Positions 13,601 through 20,754 of a DNA stretch of 21,164 nucleotides are shown here, in pieces. The notes under the pieces were generated by a model. The model was given only the letters and a program-made list of their open reading frames with translations. It searched no databases and was not told the DNA's origin. Both the position numbers and the translations under genes were made by a program. The stretch lies in contig CAZDUZ010000013.1 in assembly GCA_964508755.1 (NCBI GenBank), positions 1 through 21,164 of the forward strand, read 5' to 3'. Origin of the DNA: CAZDUZ01 sp964508755 (GTDB lineage Bacteria > Patescibacteriota > Dojkabacteria > SC72 > JAFGCJ01). Position 1 is the first letter of the stretch. Each line of letters starts with the position of its first letter.

Positions 13601-13648
13601 GATTGGAAGGTGTCCCGAAACCAATTCAGCTCATGCAACGACAACGGT

Positions 13649-14464
13649 TTATTCGAACTTCGCCCACAAACTCATCCACGGCGCTGCCACAGAAACATAA
13701 TGATCCCACGATCCTGGTGTCTTTTCTTCCCCATCATTTGAATATTCGTCGAAGCGAATAATTCTAAAGTTTCGAGAAATCAATCCATTGAAAATTGTCG
13801 AAAAGGTATGTTTGTATTCCTGAGGTGATGGGACTCTCACTTGATTACCCTTCTCGTCATAAAAGTTCCAGAAAGGATCAACGGTGTTCACAGGGAAACC
13901 TTCCTGATACGGTAGGCGGAGTGGATAGCCGATTCCCTCCCACAGCTCCGAAATCTCCCACTGACTTCCCCAACATCCATCTTTCCACGACCCTTGAACG
14001 ACTGGATTGTGGAACATCAAATAATATAATCCTTGAGGTTTTATCACTCTACGGACTTCATCGAAAACCTTATCGATCTCCAGTACATAATTTATTGAGT
14101 ACGGATGATAAATTACATCATACGAATGATCCTTGAGCTTAGAAAGATCGCGCATATCTGCATGCACCGCTTCGATGGGAAGACTCCTCTTTTGTGCCTC
14201 AGCTTTATCTTTTTCTAATTGGTCCTCACTGAAATCCACAACGGTAACATCAGCACCAAGAATTGCAAAATATACACTCTGCTGTCCCCCCCCTGACGCT
14301 AAACAAAGTACCCGTTTTCCTTGCAAATCTCCAAGTAATCCATGCGGATCAACAGAAGATCTCGCTTCTTCCTTCGTAACTTCTGCAGAGGGTCGTGAAC
14401 AGGGTACTCCGGACTTCACCAGATTGTTCCATCGGTCTTGATTATTGCTTTTAGGTTCAGCCAT
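13649..14464 (-). CDS. Class I SAM-dependent methyltransferase
   Basis: The Rossmann-type methyltransferase motifs are clear: motif I VLCLASGGGQQSVYFA (about residues 52-67), the acidic end of strand 2 in VTVVDFSEDQ (73-82), then AVHADMRDLSKL (about 98-109), motif IV YDVIYHPYSINYV and post-motif RRVIKPQGLYYLMFHNP. The C-terminal part (about 160-271) is rich in Trp and Tyr and probably covers the substrate. This is the layout of the ubiquinone/menaquinone-methylase-like group acting on small molecules; the substrate is unknown. The gene converges on MerR paralogue 2 and follows the protease gene on the same strand after about 65 bases. Confidence 0.9.
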   Translation of the reverse strand: MAEPKSNNQDRWNNLVKSGVPCSRPSAEVTKEEARSSVDPHGLLGDLQGKRVLCLASGGGQQSVYFAILGADVTVVDFSEDQLEKDKAEAQKRSLPIEAVHADMRDLSKLKDHSYDVIYHPYSINYVLEIDKVFDEVRRVIKPQGLYYLMFHNPVVQGSWKDGCWGSQWEISELWEGIGYPLRLPYQEGFPVNTVDPFWNFYDEKGNQVRVPSPQEYKHTFSTIFNGLISRNFRIIRFDEYSNDGEEKTPGSWDHYVSVAAPWMSLWAKFE

Positions 14465-14531
14465 AGAAGAAAGTATGACCTTAACACACCCTTTAATTAA
14501 TTCCTGACCCGCTTTACTCTCGTACCAGGCA

Positions 14532-16022
14532 CTACACGCCCTGAGGGACAGTGGGTATAGGATTATTACCAGAATCTTGTGTATCCGAACCGGTGGTATT
14601 GCTTGTGGTATTGCTTACAGAAGTTGTATTACTGGAACTCATAGAATTACCAACGGTTGGGAATGAATTACCCTGTTGTGGGAGTCCTGTCGCTTCTGAA
14701 ACCAACGGCACTGAGCTCGGTACAGGCTGAACGGTTGGAGTCGGTGGAATTACTGCAGGTGATGTATTTACTACCTGCGGCATTACCTGGGAAGGAGTAG
14801 TCGGAGGTGCAGAATGTTGGTCAGACGGTAGGGTACTGGAAAAATTCTTGTCCTCAGCAATAGTTTTTTTGCTTCTCTTCGACTTACGAATAGCAAGGAA
14901 CACGATAATAAGTACAAGTAAGCCTCCGCCACAACAGACACCACAGATAAGTAGCATCAGGGGAGAACCTTCAGTTGAAATGCTCAGGCCACTATCATCT
15001 CCTTCCCCCATTTCCCACCAATCAGGTTCGCTTACGAGATCTCCATCTTCCGTTACATTTTCATCTATTCCTGCATCATCTCCCGTTCCTTCGGAAGGTT
15101 CATCAGGGTAAATTCCTTCAAACAAATCGGAAAGTCGTTCAATTTCCTCAAGGATATACTCGTTGTTGTAATTGAACGTGCCATCATCATTCATTGCCTC
15201 CGGATAATATTCTTCGTAATAATCATTCGGGACGGTCTCATCACCGGTTGCTCGCTCACCCGCGAAAATATTCTCAGAGATATTAGCTTCGAGATATCCA
15301 CGATTATCATCAAGTCGTGTAGCAACATACGCTAACGCATCCTGACATCTTTCTTTTCCAATCTCAGTAATGTACAAACTTACCAAACCGACCATATTGT
15401 TAGTACCAGTTTCATAAATCGCACTACCGCTATCACCCTGGCAGAATCCTGATCCGGAAGGAAAGGTGACTTCAAAACTATATTCCGTGATGTTTTTAAT
15501 ACATGCCGAAATACCATTTCGGTTTAGAAATTGGTCATTCTCGTCTAACCCGTATCCTACAAGCTCATAATTACATCCTTCAGAGGGACTGGTAATCGAG
15601 CCATATGCGTTTACCTGAACAGGGTCTGCAAATCGTACCACTCCGACATCAGCAAGTCCGGGAAACTCAGCAAACGCTTGCTCGTTATACTCAGGTGAAT
15701 AGTTAAATGACTCTATCGCAGGAGCTTTAGATTGAAAATCTTCACTAAACGGTCCCGTCCCTGGATACACTTCGGTAACCCCTTCAAGACAATGTGCGGC
15801 AGTAATGCCTGCGTTAGGAGATACATAATTAAGCCCACACGCTCCGACAGATCCATCATCAAGAGCAAGAATTGCATATCCAGTAGAAGGATGGTCAGCT
15901 GACGGCCTCCCATTAAAAATTGAGAAAACTTGCTGATGAAAATTAATAGCAAAAATACTTGCGACAATTACAAAAAATAAAGCAAAGCTTGCTACTCGTA
16001 TTGTAGTTATTGAGTGGGGCAT
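14532..16022 (-). CDS. Trypsin-like (S1) serine protease with C-terminal membrane anchor
   Basis: Residues 10-28 form a signal peptide or anchor. The S1 triad is complete: ITAAHC (His77), LADVGVV (Asp125) and GFCQGDSGS (Ser198), in a compact protease domain (about 46-240) with several cysteines. An acidic stalk follows (250-350), then a membrane helix (354-378), a basic stop (RKSKRSKK) and a Ser/Thr/Pro-rich cytoplasmic tail of over 100 residues. The protease should act outside the cell while tethered to the membrane. I chose the ATG at 16022-16020, because the promoter -10 box at 16053-16058 lies inside the longer frame that starts at 16067. The tail, with repeated SNTT, has no recognised function. 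The gene is divergent from the 16158 membrane protein gene. Confidence 0.93.
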   Translation of the reverse strand: MPHSITTIRVASFALFFVIVASIFAINFHQQVFSIFNGRPSADHPSTGYAILALDDGSVGACGLNYVSPNAGITAAHCLEGVTEVYPGTGPFSEDFQSKAPAIESFNYSPEYNEQAFAEFPGLADVGVVRFADPVQVNAYGSITSPSEGCNYELVGYGLDENDQFLNRNGISACIKNITEYSFEVTFPSGSGFCQGDSGSAIYETGTNNMVGLVSLYITEIGKERCQDALAYVATRLDDNRGYLEANISENIFAGERATGDETVPNDYYEEYYPEAMNDDGTFNYNNEYILEEIERLSDLFEGIYPDEPSEGTGDDAGIDENVTEDGDLVSEPDWWEMGEGDDSGLSISTEGSPLMLLICGVCCGGGLLVLIIVFLAIRKSKRSKKTIAEDKNFSSTLPSDQHSAPPTTPSQVMPQVVNTSPAVIPPTPTVQPVPSSVPLVSEATGLPQQGNSFPTVGNSMSSSNTTSVSNTTSNTTGSDTQDSGNNPIPTVPQGV

Positions 16023-16052
16023 ATAAGTAAGGTAAAAATTATCTATCGAATC

Positions 16053-16080
16053 ATTATGGCATAGCATACAATACTGTCAA
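16053..16080 (-). promoter_or_regulatory. Promoter of the S1 protease gene
   Basis: On the minus strand TTGACA (16075-16080) and CATAAT (16053-16058) are 16 bases apart. The start site would be near 16046, about 25 bases before the ATG at 16022, which supports that start. Confidence 0.62.
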
Positions 16081-16084
16081 CTGT

Positions 16085-16122
16085 TGTATTACGTTGACAC
16101 CAATCAGGCTCACTGATACTCT
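16085..16122 (+). promoter_or_regulatory. Promoter of the 16158 gene with words shared with the GlsB promoter
   Basis: TTGACA (16094-16099) and TACTCT (16117-16122) are 17 bases apart. TTGTATTACG (16084-16093) directly before it, and TTGACACCAAT (16094-16104), both recur at 12333-12370 in the GlsB-like promoter, in the other order. The two TTGACA boxes of this divergent region lie back to back, about 14 bases apart. Confidence 0.5.
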
Positions 16123-16157
16123 TATTTCGTTGAAGCAGTACATTTAATTTTTTCTCT

Positions 16158-16613
16158 ATGATTATGACTAAAGCTCTTGAATATGCGCTTCTTGCAGGTG
16201 GTATTCTTCTAAGCATCATCACCGCTGTAGTAATTGGACTGCTATGGATGTCTGATACTCCAAACTCTCCCTCAAATCTATCAGGATCCAACTTTTTAAT
16301 CTTGTTTCTCATTGTTGGAGCAATTGCCTTTGTTGTCGGAGCTATACTTATCATTGCTTACTTTACGAGCAAGAATGTGTTCTTTCTAGCCGTCGGATTC
16401 ATCTTAACACTTGTAATCCCTGGAATATGTCTTTTTCTTGGATATAAAAAGTGGTCAGAAGCACAGGTAATGTGCTATGTAATGGTTCCCATTGAAACAT
16501 CTGCTCCGAAAGAATCAGAAGAACTGCAAACCTACCGAAAAACAGCCCTTAATAACTGCAAAAAATCCCTTCCTGCTGATGTTATCGAAGACATTGAAAA
16601 CGCAAAGAACTGA
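16158..16613 (+). CDS. Small membrane protein with cysteine-bearing C-terminal tail (151 aa)
   Basis: Three hydrophobic helices span about residues 8-30, 45-68 and 73-95. A polar tail (98-151) follows, with two cysteines (MCYVMV and NNCKKS) and an acidic end. I do not recognise the family. Its last 35 bases overlap the start of the radical SAM gene in another frame, which suggests translational coupling and a shared transcript. An alternative ATG two codons later is possible. Its promoter contains the same two sequence words as the GlsB-like gene. Confidence 0.78.
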   Translation: MIMTKALEYALLAGGILLSIITAVVIGLLWMSDTPNSPSNLSGSNFLILFLIVGAIAFVVGAILIIAYFTSKNVFFLAVGFILTLVIPGICLFLGYKKWSEAQVMCYVMVPIETSAPKESEELQTYRKTALNNCKKSLPADVIEDIENAKN

Positions 16614-17616
16614 TCATCGCACATTCGTATTCGAGCTCACCCCCGACTGCAATCAAGACTGCATTTTCTGCTATAACGTATGGAAATATCATGACTATCC
16701 ATTCCAAAGGATCTCGCTTGATCAGTGGAAAGAAATCATCCTTTCATTAAAAGCTCAGACTCGAATAAAAACTGTTTCGCTTTCTGGAGGTGAACCGCTA
16801 CTCTACCCCGATCTCGTCGAGCTAGTCTCTTTCCTAAAAAATCAGAACATTTCAATAACCCTGATTACCAATGCTGCGGCAATGACGAAAGAGAAAGCAC
16901 AGTTACTTGTTGATGCAGGAGTATCGTTGTTTGAAGTCTCTCTGACAGCTCCGAATAAAGTACTACACCAAGAACTTAAGGGCACTGACGACTTTGAACA
17001 AGTGGTTCGGGGAGTATCAGCTATCAAAAGTGCTGGAGGGAGAATAGTCACCGTGTTCATTGCGACAAAGGATTCACTTGCGTTCCTACCTCAAACCCTT
17101 GAACTGGGTATTGTCCTTGGCAGTAAAGCAACGATGATAAACCGCATCAATCCTGCTCACCAAAAACATATTGCATTGATGCCCTCAATTGAGCAACTCC
17201 ATGAGACGTATACGTACTTAAATGAATTTTCAAGAAAGTACTCCTACCCCGTTGCATCGACAATCCCCGTTCAACCCTGCCTTATAAATGTGAAATCATT
17301 TCCGCATATTTCTTCAGGATACTGTCCTCATGAAGATAAAAACATGTATCTGACTGTCGACTATGCAGGTAATGTACGGACGTGCAATCATTCCCCAACC
17401 ATACTAGGTTCGCTACTCGAAACACATTTGTCTGAGATAACGAATAATCCTCGTCTGGAATGTTTTAAGAAGGCTCTCCCCTCATCGTGTAGTGGATGCT
17501 CGCACGCTCGTGTGTGCAGAGGAGGTTGCAACGCTTCAGCAGAGGTTTGCAACGGTTCCATTACTGAGATGGATCCGTTTCTGCGTCAAAACATTAAGCA
17601 GAAACGAAAGATCTGA
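16579..17616 (+). CDS. Radical SAM enzyme with SPASM-type domain
   Basis: CNQDCIFC (Cys24, Cys28, Cys31) is the C-x3-C-x2-C iron-sulfur site of radical SAM enzymes, followed by SLSGGEPLLYPDL, which binds S-adenosylmethionine. The barrel continues to about residue 240. The C-terminal part has CPHEDKNMYLTVDYAGNVRTC and CSGCSHARVCRGGCNA, the cysteine pattern of a SPASM/Twitch domain holding further clusters. Such enzymes modify peptides or mature other proteins. I chose the ATG at 16579, which gives a usual short lead before the cluster; an earlier in-frame start at 16492 lies deep in the preceding gene. No clear precursor peptide gene is seen, but the co-transcribed membrane protein ends in a polar tail with cysteines. 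Confidence 0.92.
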   Translation: MLSKTLKTQRTDHRTFVFELTPDCNQDCIFCYNVWKYHDYPFQRISLDQWKEIILSLKAQTRIKTVSLSGGEPLLYPDLVELVSFLKNQNISITLITNAAAMTKEKAQLLVDAGVSLFEVSLTAPNKVLHQELKGTDDFEQVVRGVSAIKSAGGRIVTVFIATKDSLAFLPQTLELGIVLGSKATMINRINPAHQKHIALMPSIEQLHETYTYLNEFSRKYSYPVASTIPVQPCLINVKSFPHISSGYCPHEDKNMYLTVDYAGNVRTCNHSPTILGSLLETHLSEITNNPRLECFKKALPSSCSGCSHARVCRGGCNASAEVCNGSITEMDPFLRQNIKQKRKI

Positions 17617-17674
17617 AGAAAATGCCAATCAGCAAGTAGCCTATTATTGAAGACGCTGTGCTCACGACCCTCTC

Positions 17675-18394
17675 TTATTCCTGATTTCTTCTCAAAATCG
17701 CATGCTCAATGGTATGCATTGCGGCATCGGCAAACACCTTTAATCCAAGGAAAAAGGTTACAGAAGCAAAGAATGGAATAAGAATTATCGTTAAATGCAT
17801 TGGAATAATACGGGCATACGGGTAAAACATGAGAGCACCGAGATTCTGATTCTTCGTATCCCGGGGTCGGTTGTATAGGTAAGAAAAAGAATGCGTAATA
17901 AAGAACATGAAGGCTGGAAGTAACACCGTATTAAAGTCAGGCAATGCAAACCCTTCGACCTCACCTATTCCGACAATTATCCCTCCCATATTAGTAAAGG
18001 CACCAAGAAAGCCAAGATAGACAAAGTGGAAAAATCCGAAATGCACAAGAAAGAAAAACGCTGCTGCACGCTTGGTATCCCCTCCAGCCACGGGTTGCTT
18101 CCCGTTTAGTTTTAAACCTTCAGTGGAATACCCTTTGAGTGAAATAATCCGAAGGAAATTGTAGAAACCGATGGTGACACTTTGAAACCAATAAATCCAA
18201 AGAAGTTCAAGAAGATTCCATCCTTGAATTGATGCAACATAAATTGTCACAATATTTGAAATAAACAGCAGCCATAAAGAAGGATCTGTTAATACAGGCT
18301 TTAAGTTATTCCAGGAAAGAGGTTTCTCTGCTTTGCCGACAAGTGCCTTGCGAAAGGCAGAACGGATATCAAACGATGCAGAATATTCAGACAT
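17675..18394 (-). CDS. DUF6498-like multi-pass membrane protein
   Basis: The protein (239 aa) has about five hydrophobic helices. Conserved-looking blocks are LLWIYWFQSVTIGFYNFLRI, FFFLVHFGFFHFVYLGFLGA and PYARIIPMHLTIIL; the W-x(2)S-x3-G-x2-N, H-x-G-x-F-H and R-I-x-P-M-H motifs are those I associate with DUF6498. The clustered histidines inside membrane segments suggest metal or haem contact, but that is speculation. I chose the ATG at 18394-18392; a longer frame opens with TTG at 18421. It converges on the radical SAM gene. Confidence 0.82.
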   Translation of the reverse strand: MSEYSASFDIRSAFRKALVGKAEKPLSWNNLKPVLTDPSLWLLFISNIVTIYVASIQGWNLLELLWIYWFQSVTIGFYNFLRIISLKGYSTEGLKLNGKQPVAGGDTKRAAAFFFLVHFGFFHFVYLGFLGAFTNMGGIIVGIGEVEGFALPDFNTVLLPAFMFFITHSFSYLYNRPRDTKNQNLGALMFYPYARIIPMHLTIILIPFFASVTFFLGLKVFADAAMHTIEHAILRRNQE

Positions 18395-18513
18395 GGCAGT
18401 AGTGAATAATTTACCCCTCAATCGAAATCAGTCTAGCACGAAAATTGCAGAAGTGAAATATTTGAATGGTAGATAGAACATACATATCCTTATCTCAATT
18501 CTCTTATAGTTTC

Positions 18514-19164
18514 CTAGTTCATCCTTTCTAAATATCGTTCCATATAAAGGAGATGATTCGATGTACGATCTAAATCTGCACAATATCCTTCATAGGTCGG
18601 GTCTGTTTTAGCTTCGTCATTTTTACCTGATCCTAATGCTGTGTATATTTTATTAACAACAGATGCAAGCTTAATAACGGCTCCTTGATTCCACATAACC
18701 CGAAATGGTTCTTCATGTGTATCAATAATGGAACAAGTGACAGTACTAGGTAGTATCATACCCATACCACCACTCGAAGGAAGCGGTTTGAAGCAAATTT
18801 CCTCAAACGATACATCTATTAAGGAAGCATCTGGGAAAACCTCTTGTGCGAGGGAACCTGTAAGATGAACGCGGTAAGAAGCACGATGAATATCTGAAAC
18901 AAAACAATATCCACACGTTCTTCCTTCGTGCGGTAATTGCTCACGTATTACAAAGATATCGGCAGAACCTGCTCCTTCTCCATCACTGAACTCATAATTC
19001 CTTATATATCCCTCAACGTGCATATCTTTTGAAAAAGGGATTTCTCCACAATTTTGGGCTGGAATTTGTTTTACAACCAAGCGATCTTCAATTGGAACGG
19101 TTTCTCCTTCAACACTTCCACGCGGAAAACAAAATTGCACATCAAAACTTGATGAAGATGGCAT
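18514..19164 (-). CDS. Hypothetical protein (216 aa)
   Basis: I do not recognise the family. The sequence is soluble, mixed alpha/beta and fairly acidic in its N-terminal half. It contains scattered cysteines, including CGYC (about residues 84-87), and beta-rich stretches such as YRVHLTGSLAQEVFP and GMGMILPSTVTCSI. The final part is helical (about 165-216). It has no signal peptide and no membrane helix. It lies about 100 bases downstream of the PHP gene on the same strand. No ribosome binding site is clear. Confidence 0.68.
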   Translation of the reverse strand: MPSSSSFDVQFCFPRGSVEGETVPIEDRLVVKQIPAQNCGEIPFSKDMHVEGYIRNYEFSDGEGAGSADIFVIREQLPHEGRTCGYCFVSDIHRASYRVHLTGSLAQEVFPDASLIDVSFEEICFKPLPSSGGMGMILPSTVTCSIIDTHEEPFRVMWNQGAVIKLASVVNKIYTALGSGKNDEAKTDPTYEGYCADLDRTSNHLLYMERYLERMN

Positions 19165-19262
19165 TTGAGTGAGAAGAAAAGTTAATACAACGGGGAGTAA
19201 TTGAAATTGTACCTCTTATTGAAAGAATGTGCTATGAGGAGGTTACGTGATACAAATACTCT

Positions 19263-20294
19263 TTATGTAGATGAAAGATTGGAAAATGTAATATCGATAG
19301 TACCATTCCTCATCATCTCCTCAAGAAGCCCAATCGTTTGTTCTGCATATTTCGGATGTTCAACTAACAAATCAATATCTTTTTGTGTGTGAATATCGGC
19401 ACCACCACTGATCAAACAAGCATGCTTTTGTGCCGTTTGTTGTGCAACGTCCATAGCACTTTGGACTTTTTGTTCTTCCTCTGTCCCAATGGATGGTAAT
19501 CCAAAAACGACTTCTATACCATCAATCCTTTTCTCTTTAACAAAACGGTTCAAAATCGAAGGCGTTATCATATTCATACACGTGAAGTAATGAGCAAGAA
19601 TCGCAAATCCTCCAGCATCCCGAATAAGATGCACAGAGTTATCAAAATCTAAATAGTACAAGTGATCAACATAGACATTTCTAATAAAAGAATCTTTTTT
19701 CAGAAATAGATCATAAGGGTGTTGATCAAATGATTTGTGTTTAATTTTCTCATATTGTTCATTCACCCGTTCGTCGTTTTCAGCTACCTTTTGCATGTCT
19801 AATCGAATCTCTTGGATTCTTTCATGATTTTCCTTGTAAGAAAGCAGTGCACTTACAATATGAGGTCTACCCACAATTTCACCTTTTGAAGCTTGAATAC
19901 AATCATCTTGAGTAATCTTTATCCCAATTCCATTGAGGTTTTTTACCATTTGCGACATACGCTCAACTCGTGCTTCCTTCGCAAGGCGGCAATATTCTCT
20001 TAGCTTTGTAGATGTGTAATCTACAAAAAGACCGACCACATGTAACAAAGGAGCAGGTCCCCCACCAAGTTCAACAGGCCATCCGGAAGATATCTCAATA
20101 CCACTTATCCAACGAATATCATTAACAGACCTAAGGGTGTCAGTTATTTGAGAGGTAAGCAACGAATCATGATCCGTAAATGCGATCGTATCAATTCCGC
20201 ACTTTCTGGCAGAGGAAAGGAGTTCAATGTGTGAATAGAATCCATCAGACAATGTTGTGTAAGCGTGTAATGATTGGTACTTTTTCATTAACAT
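19263..20294 (-). CDS. PHP-domain phosphoesterase with altered first motif
   Basis: The PHP family motifs are visible in order: SLHAYTTLSDG (8-18), FTDHDS (39-44), ISGIEIS, then LHVVGLFVDYT, VGRPHI, FAILAHYFT and ISGGADIHT near the end. This is the layout of TrpH/RNase AM-like phosphoesterases, which use a two- or three-metal site on nucleotides or RNA 5' ends. Two changes stand out: the first motif normally reads H-x-H and here is H-x-Y (His10, Tyr12), and the last normally reads SGSD but is SGGAD. A charged helical insert (about 140-190) lies in the middle. One metal ligand is therefore probably missing, and activity or metal number may differ. A second ATG two codons later is possible. The upstream region runs into the repeat array. 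Confidence 0.88.
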   Translation of the reverse strand: MLMKKYQSLHAYTTLSDGFYSHIELLSSARKCGIDTIAFTDHDSLLTSQITDTLRSVNDIRWISGIEISSGWPVELGGGPAPLLHVVGLFVDYTSTKLREYCRLAKEARVERMSQMVKNLNGIGIKITQDDCIQASKGEIVGRPHIVSALLSYKENHERIQEIRLDMQKVAENDERVNEQYEKIKHKSFDQHPYDLFLKKDSFIRNVYVDHLYYLDFDNSVHLIRDAGGFAILAHYFTCMNMITPSILNRFVKEKRIDGIEVVFGLPSIGTEEEQKVQSAMDVAQQTAQKHACLISGGADIHTQKDIDLLVEHPKYAEQTIGLLEEMMRNGTIDITFSNLSST

Positions 20295-20336
20295 TGGGCA
20301 ATTCTATCACGGAATGATGAAGAGATTTCAATAGAC

Positions 20337-20486
20337 GAGAGGACAGGATGACGCGGACTTCGTCCGCTAGCTACTCGCTCCGCTCGTAGAACGAACCTTT
20401 TTTCGTGCTTTGCACGAAAGGTTCTTATCTGACTAACCTTTGTGTGTACAGCTATCCGCTCCTTCGGTGCGGACACCTGTACACAC
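20337..20486 (+). repeat. tRNA-tail repeat unit with two hairpins
   Basis: It begins GAGAGGACAGGATG, then a GCGGAC-ttc-GTCCGC hairpin and a CTACTCGC/GCTCGTAG-like pair in place of the conserved block. The hairpin AACC...GCACGAAAGGTT (20394-20423) matches the frame of the 6676 hairpin. Then CCTTTGTG and the hairpin GTGTGTACAG (20442-20451) / CTGTACACAC (20477-20486), with an inner TCCGC/GCGGA. CGGAGAGG follows at once. On the minus strand the first bases resemble a tRNA 3' end. Confidence 0.66.
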
Positions 20487-20627
20487 GGAGAGGACAGGAT
20501 GGCTCGCTTCGCTCACGCTGCTTCGCAGAACGCCCCTGCAGTCTGACCTCCTTTGTCGGTCAGACCATTTCCAAGTCGCCAGCCCTTTGTGGACAAAGAA
20601 ATCTCTTATTGAGATTTCATTATCCAC
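20487..20627 (+). repeat. tRNA-tail repeat unit with a re-paired T-stem
   Basis: Same order as the 7969-8111 unit: GGAGAGGACAGGAT, the conserved GGCTCGCTTCGCTCACGCTG block with CTGC-ttc-GCAG, then CCCCTGC. Here CAGG pairs with CCTG where the other units pair GTGGG with CCCAC. The variable stem is GTCTGACC (20541-20548) / GGTCAGAC (20558-20565), unrelated in sequence to ACAGTCGC/GCGACTGT. The closing hairpin is GTGGA...GAAATCTC (20589-20605) with GAGATTTC...TCCAC (20611-20627). Confidence 0.74.
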
Positions 20628-20652
20628 GGAGCATACGGGTCTGGAACCGTGA
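20628..20652 (-). other. Truncated tRNA 3'-end mimic
   Basis: On the minus strand ACGGTTCCAGACCCGT then ATGCTCCG resembles a T-arm (ACGG/CCGT, TTC-containing loop) followed by the 3' acceptor strand of a tRNA. The matching 5' acceptor strand is not found in the next 100 bases, so there is no whole tRNA. It stands next to the hairpin in the same way as the real tRNA-Ser at 8111. From 20653 to 20754 I see only a short GGTG-aga-CACC hairpin near 20686 and no gene. Confidence 0.5.
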
Positions 20653-20754
20653 GATTCCATGTCATTATAGTCGAAAATGAGACAGGTGAGACACCCTAAA
20701 AAAGGAAAACACTTTGTATCAAAACCGCAGAAACTTCTGATGAACAACCCTCAC

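Noticed and set aside
20653..20700. End of an insertion sequence
   Set aside because: The GAGACAGGTGAGACACC stretch looks like a terminal repeat, but no partner end, target duplication or transposase fragment is seen.
20405..20747. Several 70-104-aa reading frames on both strands
   Set aside because: They lie within the repeat array, and their residues simply reflect the palindromes.
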